Shown: piece after piece, positions 24,101-37,700 of the stretch | Position numbering within the stretch: position 1 is the stretch's first letter | How the letters are laid out: every line of letters begins with the position of its first letter | DNA from: Paulownia fortunei | Taxonomy: Eukaryota > Streptophyta > Magnoliopsida > Lamiales > Paulowniaceae | Reading direction: 5' to 3' | Length of the DNA: 64,000 bases | NCBI GenBank assembly: GCA_019321725.1 | Contig: CM033109.1 | Span: 21,979,993 to 22,043,992 of the forward strand | The notes under the pieces: generated by a model | The model's database searches: none | Told to the model about the DNA's origin: nothing | Seen by the model: only the letters and a program-made list of their open reading frames with translations | Made by a program: the position numbers and the translations under genes

Positions 24101-27100
24101 TAACCCATAATTATCTGAGAAGTCCCTACACTTTCTTATAATTAACTTGCTGTGATTAGTTGTTAATATTATCTTTTGGTACTTCACTAATCATTGCCCC
24201 GATAATATATTATAATTATTATGTGCCCAAAAATGAGATCAGAGTTGCTAGCTAAACATATAATTAATAAAAAATGGTAGTATGTGTTGTCATGATGTTG
24301 TGAGATGATGGCTTTTTGCCAGGTGAATTTATGTGTGTTACACCTAAAAGGTTTCCAATAATTTCCAAATATGTGCTGTTATATTATGGGTTTTTTTTTT
24401 TTTTTTTAACACAGCTATCCTATTTTCATCGGATTAATTTTGAATTTTCAAAATACCTACCCCTAGTACCATGTAGGGGTAAATCGTGAGATATACATCA
24501 AATGGCTCTCGAATTTTTAACAAAAATTATACACTTCTGCATATAAGGAATTCAATCCATAATAATTGCATTATACTAAAATCCGGCCGTAGGGTCTCAC
24601 TGGCAGAACAGTAATTATTTTATATCGAAATTCAGCCGCAAGTTCCCACCAAAATTCGAATCTCCACCTTACCGTTGAAAGCGAATTCAAATTGATAGTT
24701 GCACTAGTTGAGTTGTTCTATAATTTGATTTGGTTAAAAAAAAAATATATTTTTATATATATGGAAAAAAAATTGGGAATTAAGATTGATTTGTGTTATT
24801 AATTTATCGGGTGGTGGGAAATATGTAAATATGTGAAAATAAAATTTAATTTTTCGATTAGAATCTCATTAGAAGTGTGTAAATTTAGCTATTCTATAGC
24901 AATTGATGGACAATGTCTAACAAATATGAACTATTGATTGATGGTTGATTAATTAAGAGTTTACTGTAATAATATGCTGTAGAATCATTGCCATAAAAAG
25001 TAAATAAATTTGAAATATGAAGTGGATAGATTTGATGTAGTCTATAACATGTGGTCAAGGTTAAATAGTAGAGATAATAATGAAATCGATTTAGCACGAC
25101 TTTGTTAAAATTCGGTATTTGCCTAACCAAGATTTTAAGGATTCGAATTTAGATTCATTGGGTTTAAGTTAGACTCACTAAACCTATTAAACTCTTTTTA
25201 TAATTTTAAAAATATGTAAAAAAAAAATAAAAATAACACCACTAGAATTTTTTAAAAGGTATTTTTAAAAAAAAATAATATTACATACTTATTGAAATAA
25301 GAAATAAAAAGAATTAAAACATGCGGATTTGAAGCGGAACGAGTTTAAAAAAAAAAAAAACAGACCCCCATCTTCCAGACCCACTTATAATTGTAAAACA
25401 TGCTTCAAACGAGACGAGTTTGGGTTTGGACCCATCCTATCACCATTCCCCATATTTTCAAAATTGTATTGAACTGGCCGGTTCAACTGAGAATCGGAAG
25501 TCGATCCGATCCGATTAGGCACATAAAATTGAATTTTTGGTTTTCGGCCAAAATCAATTTTTATTTTTTATTTTTATTTTTATTTATTTTTTATTTTTTA
25601 CTTTTTAAAAAGTTTAAATTTGATATTTTGTAATATTTATGTGGATTAGTAGTTTAATTATATACTAATTTGATTTACTTCAACCGTTTATTTAATAAAG
25701 ATAAATTATTTATTTGATTTTTCTAAAGTAAATGAGAATATATATATATATATATATAATGTGTGTGTGTGTACTTATTGATTTACAGTAAGTAGGATAA
25801 GTTAAACCAATTTTCTTATATGCATATTACTACTCGTAAATCAATTCAATAATAAGTAACCATGATTAAAACCTTCTAATTAACTGAAATTATGATTGAT
25901 TGAACTAAATCAATTTTTAAGCATATTTCTTTCATCTATAATGATTAACTAACTTGTTACATAATTATAGCAAATTCATTGCTAAATGCATGGAAAGTAG
26001 ATGTTGAAGATACTAGTACTTAATGAAAATCTTAATTTTCTTCAACCTCATTACTGTCACGACTAAATTAGTATAGAATTTGTACGTGATTAAGCTAAAA
26101 TTATATTGCATTAGAAATAATTCTGTACTTCTCTCTTGATTGAATTCATGTAGAAGTTTTCAAGAAGATTGTTGTCTTCATGTGATTATTATCTTCTTCT
26201 ATCAAATCTTCTTTTTGCATTTGATAGGTGAATTTTTGGTAAATAACTGTAACAAAAGAATTATATGAATAATTACGATTATTAATGAGCATTTGGCATG
26301 ATAGAACTAATAAAAAAATTATTTGATTAATCACAAATATTCATATATTTGTTTTTATTCTTTTGTTCACAGGGTGAGATCATATGTCTTGTTTTTCCTT
26401 GCTATTTTTTTTTTTTTTTTCAGTGGGCTTGATTAAACTCCACCAATAGGTAGTGGCCTTGAAATCAAATATGTATATACGTATAACAAAATAAAAGGCG
26501 TGTCTAGACAACTTATTAAAATTCTTAATGATATATAAATAGTAGACAATCAGTTTCTTAAGATATTTAATTAATAATATTTTTGTTATTTTTTACTTAT
26601 GATATCTGTTTTGATAAATTTTTGTTAATTATTGCTCATATGCTTAATCACACATTGAATTTATATGATAACCAAAGTTTTAAAAGGTAATATCTAGACT
26701 AATTCAATTTATGAATAATTTAATTTAAATTCATCATAACCACATTTGGGATCTTCTTTGCCAATAATAACTCAAGTTGTATTCTTATAAGGTCTCTATA
26801 ATTTAAATTTCAATAAAATGTATTTTATTAAAGAAAATTTTCTTGATATCACTTCAAGTGAGATGATCAATATAATCTATATTTTATATTTGAAGAACTT
26901 TATACATATATGACAATGTATTTTTTTTTTATTTTATGGATATTATGTGGAGAAAAACGAAATCACTAAAAAGACAAAACATGTTAATGCCTCGAATATA
27001 CTCCAGAGGTAACAATATCAAGAGCGAATTTCTTTGAAACATTCTGGATCAATCGCACGTCTTCTTATGACTTAGAGAAACAATGAGCTTTTGATGAAAA

Positions 27101-27589
27101 AAAAAATCCAAATTGTTCTACTACATTCCCTAAAGTAAATGTAATAACATTTGATCGATCTTTATCAAATTTCTCAAAAGTATAAACGGATAAACATAGA
27201 GACAAACTTGACATATCATGATGATGATCAAGATACTCATGATGACAAAATTGGATATTACACACTTAAATGTCACATGTCTCTTTAAATAAGTGGATCA
27301 AATCAATGACTCTTTTAATGATATGATTTAATCTATCACAAAACGTATATGATTAATTTATGGTGTTCTCTTGAGTTAAATGTGATTTATTTCTTTCATA
27401 TTTGAAGTTTTCATGTTATTATAATACTCTCTTATTTCTTATGCATTTTTTTTCCTTAATAAAAAAAATGGACAGTTCTTATGCTTTTATTAATTCAAAT
27501 ATCAATGATAAAGTTATTTGCTTAATGAATAGTTTAATGACACATTTTGTAAATAAAAATATTTCTTGAATTTGATAATGAAGAAAGAC
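21192..27589. other. Long AT-rich intergenic stretch, no gene seen
   Basis: About 6.4 kb dominated by A/T runs, with a (TA)n run at about 25740-25758. A hairpin lies at 23112-23190, with inner arms 'atattcacatata' and 'tatatgtgtgaatat'. Short frames at 24894-25130, 25400-25633 and 27065-27265 lack recognisable motifs or have biased composition. The rightmost part may hold the lost 5' half of the copia element that follows, but no gag or 5' LTR could be identified. Confidence 0.5.
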
Positions 27590-30500
27590 AATGTTAATAC
27601 AACAATATCACGGACTACATCCCTTATTGAAGGCTCCGAAAGAGCTAACATTATATTATCTTGAGTGACAAAATTGACTATTAATGTGCCTTGCTTTTTT
27701 CTAAATCAAAGAAAAATTTAGTAAGTTTTGATGTACGCCAAAATAGCTATTATATTGAGACTGTTAATGAGGCAAATATAAAATATTTTTATATTACATC
27801 TATTGTCTCAAGAGAAAAATATATATTGGAAATTGTTACGGACATTATCTTTCAACTTATACTACACATATATTGATGCAATTGAGATAAATTCAATAGT
27901 GAACTAGAAGTTTACTAATATAAGAACTTTTATTATTTAGCATGACCGATTGAGCCATACTGGATCAATTATGATGCGAAAAATTATTGAGAATTCAAAT
28001 GATATATTCATTTACTTTAATGAATTCTCATGTGTATATTCATAAGGAAAATTGGTTGTTAAATCATCAAAAGTTAAAGTTATTATTGAATGTCTTGCAT
28101 TTTTCAAACGTATTCATTAAAATATATATATATATATATATGGGTTTTTAATCCGACATATGGACCATTTAGTTAATTTATGGTATTAAGAGATGCATCT
28201 AGTAGATGGTTCCATGTTTGCCCGTTATCTACTTACAATTTGATATTTGCAAGATTAATTGTTCAAATAATCTATTTGCGAACCCAATTTCCAAAATATG
28301 CAATAAAGACTATCGTCTTGATAATGTTAGTGAATTTGCATCACAAGCATTTAATGATTATTGTATGGCAGTTGGATAACTGTTAAACATCCTATTGCTC
28401 ATGTATATATACAAAATGGTTTAATAGAATCATTTATTAAGCATTCCAGTTGATTGCTAGATCATTACTTATGAAGGCATAACTCTTAATCTCTATTTGG
28501 GGACATGCGATTTTGCATGCAGCAACACTTATTCACATTAGGCCAACATCTTTTCATAAGTACTTCCCATTTGGTCAGGAGCCTAATATTTCCCATCTAA
28601 ATTTTTTTAGTTGTGCAGTATATGTTTCAATTGCTCCACCACAAACGCACTAAAATGAGTCCACAAAGAAGGTTGAGAATATATGTTGGATATCAATCAC
28701 CTTCAATTATTAAGTATCTTGAAAATCTTACGGGTGATATTTTTATGGCACGATTTGTCGATTGTCATTTTAATAAGACAGTTTTCTCAGTCTTATGGGG
28801 AGAAAATAAACAATTGGAAAAAGAATGTAAAATTAATATGAACCTGAAACTCAAAGAATAATTTATTTACAAAATATAGTCAATTAATTACATGATGCAT
28901 TTACTGACTCAAATAAAATGATAAAGTCATATATACCATCTGATAATGCTCAAAAAATAATTCATGTCCTAATAGGACTATCTATAACTAATGAGTCCAA
29001 CGCAAACTTGAAGCGTGATAAACCAATCAGTTTCAAAAATCAAAAGCCCTCAGAAAAAAGAGATTTAGTAATCAAAATAACCCTATTAAGGATGCAAGTA
29101 TTCTAGTAGAAATTATGGAATTAATTAAAATCCCAAAAGAGATTCAGGTACCTGAAAATAATAAAAAATATTGATATCTCAATAAATTATGTCAATACTG
29201 AAAAATGATAGAACCGAAGAAATAGTTGTCGACAACAATTTTACATATAAAATAGTATTTGATGTTATAACAGAAAATGAGGTTCATGAAGCAATGATAA
29301 TTGAAGAATGTCGGTATAGAAATGAATGGTTAAAATAAAGGACGCAATTCAAACTAAATTAAACTCGCTTGTAAAATACGAGGTATTTGGACTTGTAGTC
29401 CGAACATAAAAGGGTATGAAATTAGTAGGGTACAAATGGGTCTTTATGCAAAAATAAAATGAGAATAATAAAGTTGTGAGATATAAAGCACAACTCGTTG
29501 CACAAAATTTTTTCATAAAGATCAAATATTAATTATAAAAAGACATATTCTCCTATGGTGGGTGCAAGCATTAAGATTTCTTGTTAGTCTGATAGTTCGT
29601 TACAATATGCGTCTTATGAATATAGTCATATGACTCACTTGATAATAATATCTATATAAAAATTCCTCAAGGACTTAAAATATCTGAAACATGTAATTCA
29701 ATTTTTTGAAAAATATATTTAATTAAAAACTATGTATGGATTGAAGTAATTTGGATTGATGAGTTATAAACAAATCAGTGACTATTTATTAATGGGAATG
29801 CTCCATTTGCTTAATTATTTTATAAAGAGATTCAATTCTGGATTTGCTATAATTGTTGATGACTTGAACGTTATTTGAATTTTTGATGAAATTCAAAAGT
29901 TAACTATTTAAAGAAAGAATTTGAGATGCAAGACATTGAGTCTCAGTCTGCAGACTGAGTATTTAGTAGATGATCAATCTGTCTATATAAAGAAGGTTCT
30001 AAAGTGGTTTTATATAGATAAAAGCACATTGGATAAATACCCCAATAATTGTTAGATTACTTGATGTGAAAAAAAAAATCCTTTTAAACTTAAAGAAGAT
30101 AATGAAAAAGTATTAGATCCTGAAGTATTATATTTTAGTGTCATAAGTGCACTAATGTATCTTGTCAATAACACACGACCTGATATAGCATTTTCAGTAA
30201 AAAAATTATTCTCCAACACGAAGGCATTGGAATATAATCAATTATATATTTTGTTATCTTAAAAGAACAATTGATGTAGAGTTATTCTATTCCAATAGAT
30301 ATATTTCACAACTGATAGATTATGCAGATGCAAGTTATATGTCTAATCTACACAAAGGTCGCTCTCGAATAGGATATATCTTCATATTCAGTGATACTGC
30401 TATATCATAGTGTTTAACTAAGCAAACTATAGTAACTACTTTTTCAAATCATACTAAAATTCTTGCAATCCATGAAGCATAAATCAATGATTCAACATAT

Positions 30501-30993
30501 CCAAGAAACTTGTGGGCTATTACATATCAAAACTCCTCCAACAATATTGTATGAAGAAATGTTGTATGTATAGCTCAACTTAAAGAATGATAAATCAAAG
30601 GAGATAAAACCAAACATATATTACCAAAATTCTTCTTCACACATAACTCCGAAAGAATGATGATATTAATGTCTAACAGATTCATTCAAGTGATAATTTG
30701 ACAGATCTATTTATAAAGGCATTACCCATTGCACCATTTGAAAAGTCGATATATGATATTGAATTGCGGCGACATAAATATATTATATGAATGAGGGGGA
30801 ACATATACGCACTGTACTCTTTTCCTTAACTAAAGTTTTATCCCACTAAATTTTTCTTGACAAGGTTTTTAATGAGGCAATTTAAAACGAGTATGTACTA
30901 TTTTTTCTTCACTAAATTTTTTTTCCCTTAGGGTTTTTTATTAGTACGGTTTTAACAATGCATATTTTTTGTATATGGACATTCAATGAGGAG
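27590..30993 (+). pseudogene. Decayed copia pol region (pre-integrase, integrase, RT, RNase H)
   Basis: Interrupted by many stops and frameshifts, but the copia domain order is clear. Pre-integrase: 27600-28020, with a HDRLSHTGSIMMRKIIENSN stretch near 27940-28000. Integrase core: from about 28150 (MVLRDASSRWFHVCPLS at 28180), running to about 28860. Reverse transcriptase: from about 29400 (VGYKWVF), then DNNIYIKIPQGLK near 29640. RNase H and C-terminus: about 30170-30770 (TRPDIAFSV; IDYADASYMSN; ALPIAPFEKSIYDI). A purine tract (about 30791-30800) and a second one (30985-30993) precede the 3' LTR. All domains read on the plus strand. No intact protein can be made. Confidence 0.92.
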
Positions 30994-31257
30994 TGTTATG
31001 AATATATATTAATCAAGTGGGAAAACATATAATCAATAATAATAGATAAATGTCAAATCAAATGTGGATATCCAACTCATTTTTTAATTTATTATATTAT
31101 TATATGGTGTGTGTTTTTATCTTGTATGCATATAAATAGAAGCAAATTTATAATAAAATATACAAGTAAATACAATAAAAAAATCTTTATCTATTTTTTA
31201 TTTTCCACTCTCTATATTTTTCACTTCACAATATATAATTTCCTTTATTTTACAACA
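30994..31257 (+). mobile_element. 3' LTR of the decayed copia element
   Basis: Begins TGTTATGAATA right after a purine-rich tract and ends TTTTACAACA, giving TG...CA ends and 264 bp. It contains a TATA box (TATAAATA, 31131-31138) followed by A-rich AATAAAAT signals, as expected of an LTR promoter and polyadenylation region. No matching 5' LTR was found upstream, so the boundaries rest on these features alone. The next five bases are CTAAT. Confidence 0.7.
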
Positions 31258-34200
31258 CTAATAACTGCTACTCATGGTGGCTCCAGCTTCAATTGATAGA
31301 AGTAGATCGAAAATGTAAATTTGGCTAAGTCTAAAGTTTGAATTCTTATCTTATTCATGCTTATATACATATATGTATATATGTGCGCACAGCTATTTTT
31401 ATTGTTGTATTTACCTGTGGTTTAAGAAAATCATATAAATTTAAAAATATAGTTCAAAAGTTGTGCATAATACTCTATTTATATATAACCGTAAGCTATA
31501 TAAGACTTCATATTACTATAAATTATCTTCTTTTTAATAACTTATTTAATTTTTTCAGCTTCTATTGGTCAACGTAAATTTCTCAATGTATATATATGTA
31601 TTTTTTTTAATCATGGTTTAGTCGTTATTCTCACATTTCATGACTTAGCATGATGGAGACAGCTTAACATTTGACAATTCTTTTTTTAATAAAGCATATC
31701 AATAACTAATTAAATATGACAATAAATATTTTGAAATGGTCAATAAAACTAAAATTATTATGAAATTGGATATATGCCACACTAATAAAAATTTTATTTA
31801 TAAAAGACTTCACAAGGTAACATATATTTATCCCTAAACCTTCATTTCTTGTACGTTCACTTCATATCTCAATCTTTTTAATAAGTAATAACATAAGCAC
31901 TAAACAATTTAAATTACGATGAATATATCACCCTTAAGCAAGAATATTTTTATTTCAGGCCAAAAAATTAAAATAGGAGGGAATAATTTAACTATATATC
32001 TATCAATTCATAACAATCACCCGTTAAAATAGAATTTAAAACACAACAATTTCTTTCAATTTTTTTTTTCCTTGGATGTAAATGACTTTCTATCACAGTA
32101 AATTCTAATTTGCAAAGTTTTGATTCAAAATATTAGTGTAGATTAATGGACGTATTATCTACTATGTATTTAAATAATAAATAAATATTATTTTATAAAA
32201 TATAAAATATAAAATATAAAATATTTATTCATTATTTATACATTTAGAATTAAAAACGTTGTACACGACCGACCATGGGACCACATAGGCGGAGCCGACG
32301 AACCAGTTGTGGAAGCACACCTGTCATTTACTCATTATTCCTATCCACTCATATCCCGACACGTTTTCCTTAATCATTAATTATCATCATTTCCCCCTTG
32401 CATAAGAAATTGAACCACCTGTTTGTTGTTACATCATTAAATCCCAACTATTTTTCCATGGCTATAACTGCACCACCTGTCCTCTCCTCCTTTTCTTAAC
32501 ACACAATTATTCCATGCCCACTTTCTTTGGCCTTTTCCAAGTAGTTCCTATTTTATTTCACACTTCCTCCATTTATTCGAATTAAAATTTTAGATGAGAA
32601 TTAAAAAAAAAAATTGTATATTTTTATACTATTGATTTTTAAAGTAATAATATTATATCATTACTTAAAAAATATTAAATATTATTTAATTGTAAAAAAA
32701 GTCCGAAGAAATGTTTATAAGTGTAAAGTTGTGGGATTTATTAACTAATTAGTACATCTATGTTGTCTATTTTGTGTTGATACTTAAATTACATCCATAA
32801 GGAATTTTACATTGATAGTTATTTGTTATAAGAAAAAAAGAGGTTTGTAAAACTCGCATCCAATATGAGTTTCATGATAAACATTATTGATGAAGTTTGG
32901 ATCCGCAACGTTTTATCAGTCCATTCTGCTAATCGAAACGCGTTCGTTCAATTTTATACTTCACGATTTTAAAAATCTTTGATAAGGAGAGGTGTATCTC
33001 AAAATTATATGTACATCATCTTCTCATTCTAAAATCGATATGAATGTAAAATCCCCCCACCACAATAATTATGTTGGTGAGCATACGGGATTATAAGAGC
33101 AATCACCAAAATGGTACTATGCCTCATCTTTGTAAGTTCTCAAATTAAGTCCTACTCAAGCTTGTTTCATTAGGAGGTTTTACATTATATAAGATATTTT
33201 TGAAGTTTAAAAATTATTTATCTTTGTTTAAAAAACAAGCTCTTAGTTGGATAATATAAGATTATGTGAAATTTATAAAAATATTAATATTGATAATTTT
33301 ATAATTAATATAACTAAATAATTGGAGATCTTAATTAAGTTAGAAACTTTTTTTTATTTTTTTAAAGAAACTAATAAGATCTCATGTCGTAATCTAATTT
33401 TATCATACGCTTTGGTACATTTTAAACTTTTTTAATATCTTGTAATATACTTTTAAAAACTTAGCTTTGTTTGAAGCTAATTCAATTTTAGTTTCAATAT
33501 TTTTGCGAAAAATAAGCGGAAGATTTACTGTTTGAAAATATATATGGAGCTGGGTGTATGTTTGGCTTTAATTCTAATGGATAGAGTTCTTATTACAAAT
33601 GTCATTTATTGTATAGTTTGTGGTGTCACATCATTATTTCATAATTTATATAAATATATATTTTTTATTGATAAAATAATTTGAATATATAAAACATGGA
33701 TGTATAACAATGATTAATTTTTTTTAATAATATTTTGGAAAGGGATGAAAATGATTTTGAAGAATAAAATATTTGAATGATTGGTTTCATTTCGAGTTTA
33801 ACTTGGTGTTGGTTACAAATGAATCACAATTTGGTTGTGCCATCGAAAACCATGTTTGGGTGTTGAGTGCTATTCTTGAAAGTGTTTGATTAGTCATAAT
33901 CATGACACTCTTTGAGCTCCCAAACACTTAAAAGAAGAGTTTCAAAGTCTGATTTTCCACTTTTAATGTGATTTTTCCTACAGCTTATCTAATAAAAGCA
34001 ATTCTTGAAATTGAATTATCACAAAATTAGTTTGTCAAAAAATTCTATTATTCCCCACGAGGCAACTTATGAAAACTCTCCATACGTAGATAAACTCATG
34101 TTCATTATCAATCCATATTTCACGACTACTTGTATTTTATTATTTAGATTCATGAAACGTGTCCAAATATATCACGTTCAAATAATGAACATCGTATATT

Positions 34201-34384
34201 TATCTCGTGACACATATTATACATCCAAAAAGTAGAATACGAGATTTAAAGGTCTGAACATCTTCACGTTCATGATTATTTTGCATAATAACATGATAGG
34301 CAACATTTGCATTATTTACCACCCCAAAACCTTATTACAAACTACAAAGTTTTACAACATAACATAATACTTAATTATCCAGTC
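31258..34384. other. Intergenic region, no gene seen
   Basis: AT-rich except for a more GC-balanced patch at about 32260-32570. Within that patch CACCTG, the core of RAV-type binding sites, occurs at 32318-32323, 32416-32421 and 32474-32479. The short frames at 31111-31577 and 34005-34235 are low-complexity or featureless. Confidence 0.5.
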
Positions 34385-34699
34385 TTAGGCTGTCCCTAAC
34401 GAGGTTGGGGAAGCATGAGAATAGTTTTGCAAACTGAAACAGCGTCGTACCAGTGAATCCAGGATGATTCTGGGTGGTTGTCTAACCAGTTTCTTGGGCA
34501 ACCCAAGAAGAAAGGCAGACCAAAACTGGAAGAACCAGTTGAAGTTTAAATCAGGAATAATGATATCTTCTTGCTCTTCTTCAGCTCTGTCTTCTCTGAT
34601 GGTCTCGAGTTTAGGACAATGACAAGGTTTCTGAGGAAACAGCACAGGCGACGGCGCCGTCTCCATGCAACGATCCACTCCACCCATCTTTTTTGCCAT
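34385..34699 (-). CDS. Unrecognised small protein, 104 aa, intronless ORF
   Basis: Start at 34699 (MAKKMGGVDRCMETAPS) has good plant context (caaATGGC); a second ATG four codons on could also serve. The reading frame continues upstream to 34909, but that part looks non-coding. The protein has two cysteines close together (PCHCPK, 26-28), an acidic segment (REDRAEEEQEDIIIPD, 35-50), an aromatic and hydrophobic segment (NFNWFFQFWSAFLLGLP, 52-68), then a basic stretch with RIILDSLVRRCFSLQ. A TATA-like stretch on the minus strand (TATTTAAT, about 34777-34786) lies about 85 nt upstream. Composition is more codon-like than the flanks. I recognise no family; it could be a lineage-specific small gene or a fragment. 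Confidence 0.5.
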   Translation of the reverse strand: MAKKMGGVDRCMETAPSPVLFPQKPCHCPKLETIREDRAEEEQEDIIIPDLNFNWFFQFWSAFLLGLPKKLVRQPPRIILDSLVRRCFSLQNYSHASPTSLGTA

Positions 34700-34786
34700 T
34701 TGCAATATATCACACCTCAAATTAAGGTCGTTTGAATGATATTTCCGGGCTTGAAGGAGGAGTAAATGATAAGGGGGATTAAATAG

Positions 34787-37700
34787 GCCAACTGTGGGTG
34801 TGGAAAAATATCTGGACTTTAGAAAATGGGACAACGAAAATACTGAGAAGCTCCACGCGTCATTCATGGAAATAGATCCCAACAACACAGGAAGCAAAGA
34901 CAATGACAACTTTGGCTGCTTGTGGAAATTATGAGCACCCGTTTTCTTTCATTTTCATGTTTTCAATATTTTTAGCGCTTCAAATAATTTTGTTAATTTT
35001 TTTTTGTATAAAAATAAAAATATATTTATATATAAAAATATACTTTAAAAATAAAAATAACTCGGTATTTTAATAAAAATAATAAAATAAATGCATTTTC
35101 ACAATTTCAAATAGTAAAAAATAAAAAAAATACTTTTTGAAAACAAATGCGCTCTGTGACTCAGTATATTCCAAGACTTGGCACAACCGCAAACTCTAAA
35201 TTTTGTTGACATCGATAGTTCTAGAAGTTTCTATCCGTTATCCAGATGGAAGTTGTATACTAACACACTTGTTAGTTCTTCATAAATAATTTATCTATAA
35301 TTGATATTTTCACACAAAATCCTAAAGATCATGTCACATCAATAGCTCGACCACAAAAGATAAAATCCAGTGCATTAGTAGAAGCTTTTAACACTAAGGG
35401 AAGAAACTAATCATATTTGTTGTTCTGTTTGTTTTCTTGCAAATGTAGTTAGGAAGAACAGTTTTCACATCAATTGTCTGCAAGCCCTAGTTGTACATTT
35501 CCACATCAATGAAGAAGCCAATTGTACATTTCTACTTAACTAACTAGCCCTATTGGAAATCACAGCAAGGCAGGGATGCTAGTATTACACACCACAAACA
35601 TAAAACATACATTCTTTTATGACAGTGGCATCTAGCAATGGCTCTATTGGAGAATCCCTTCAATGTTTCCTTCTTCGTAGTTGCCAACTATATTCTCACC
35701 CCAAGCTACAGTCACCCACAATCACAATCTATTTATAATGGGTATGATGGCTTTGTTTGATGTTATTTTTGAAAACTCAAGAGAAATTATTTTTGAGGAA
35801 TGTATTTTGAGCAGTGGAATTAGAAAATTTTTGGAGAATAAAAATGTATTTGTTGGAAAAAATAATATAACGTATTTTGAGATACTATAGATATCTTGTC
35901 AATATTGTTCTGTTATATTTAGTGAGGTATAATATGATATAAGATTATTTGATTGAAATAATGATTGATAAGTATTTTGGGGAAATGTTATAATATTAAG
36001 GTTGCAAACTCAAGTGCATGTTATATCAAATAATATTTTTTTTTAAAATTCGAGATAGATCCAAAGGGAAGTTATTTAAAGTTTTCAATATTATATTTCT
36101 TAAAAGATGGACTCTATATGGTTTAAAATATAAAGAAAAATTTATGTTATAACTAAAAATTAAAGTAACAAAAGTATTGAGAATTCTGGATCCGCTCTTG
36201 AATTTTGGATAGAAAAACGATTATTTTTTATTTTTGTACCTCTTTTAAATGTCACTATTGGAATTCATACACAATGAAAGTTCTATAGAGAAGATGCTAT
36301 CAAATAACTCATGCATTAAAGTAATCATGATAATGTCTTAGTGTTTGCAAATTATTTTTTAACACCAATACTTGTTTATATGATTAAGTATTTATGCACA
36401 CATTTGTTTACAACAAATCAAAATTTTATATTAGCAGTCAGTGTATTAAAACAGTAAAATAAACTAAATGAACCCAAAAATTTGTTATATCATGGGTGAT
36501 ACAAAAATAAAATATCGCCACTAAATAAGAAGAATATTTATTTATGAGATCAAGTATTTATGCATATCTTTATCTACAAAAAATCAATGTTTCATATTAA
36601 TAGTCAATGCAGTAAAACCATATAATAAGTTAAATGAAATCAAGTATTTATTGTGTCATTGGTAAAAAATAAATCAAGAATTACCACAAAATAAGGAGGG
36701 TTTCAATCAAAAAAATTAAAATAATAATACAACACACCTGAATATTATGCACATTTATAATCATTCTTCTTCATCCATCAAGAGGTTCACCTTTTCTCCT
36801 CAACTAAATAAAATTTAGAAAGACATAATGAAAGTATAAAAGATTAAAAATAGAAGAAAAATTAGAGAATACATTTCTAATATTACTAAAAAATTTACAT
36901 TACTGTTATAAAATTTAGTTTAAACAAAAACAATGACATCCAAGAGCTCTTATTTATAGTAGAAAAGTGTCCAAATTGACATTTCCAAATTCACTTCAAA
37001 TGCACTCTAAATTTACTTCAAATATGCTATAAATTCACATATCATTTTTAAATCAAATTTTTGTCACATATTTTTCTCTATAAAATCTACTGATTTTAAA
37101 AAAGTGATCAATATAAAAGTTATGTATTTATTTGTTAATTTCATTATCCAACTTGAATCACCTTATTCCAACCGTTAGAAAAAAAGTTATGTTTGATTTA
37201 AGAAAATGTATCAACATCAATAAATCCTTTCCAATACATATAATTAAACGAATTTTCTGATATAATTAAGACAGAATTGGGTTAAACTTCCAACAGTAAA
37301 ATTGTAGTTCTATGTCATAACTTTCAAATTAAGTAAGATTAGGATTCATATAGTTTTTGAACATGAAATTATTCCTAAAATACAAAAACTGCACAAGTTT
37401 GAAAACATGTTTATTTTGAATTTAATGCAAACTCAACAATCACTTTCAAAGTATAAGTGATTTTTTATATATATTTTAATGTACACATGATGGATTTAAA
37501 CAAAAATAGCTATTTTTTTTCTAATTGTGATTCTCCTTTTATCCAATAAAATATTATTTCTCAACTTGCTCATGAAATGTGTTGTCTTCTTTGCTTTTGT
37601 TTAGCTCTTTTTAATCTCTTTTATTCATTGATTCCCTAACATAAAACATTAATAAAACTATAATACTAACAAAAATAAAACAAAAAAAGTACAAAAAATT

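Noticed and set aside
24229..24250. 'gagatcagagttgc' resembling a retrotransposon primer binding site
   Set aside because: It is not preceded by an LTR-like end, and no element follows it.
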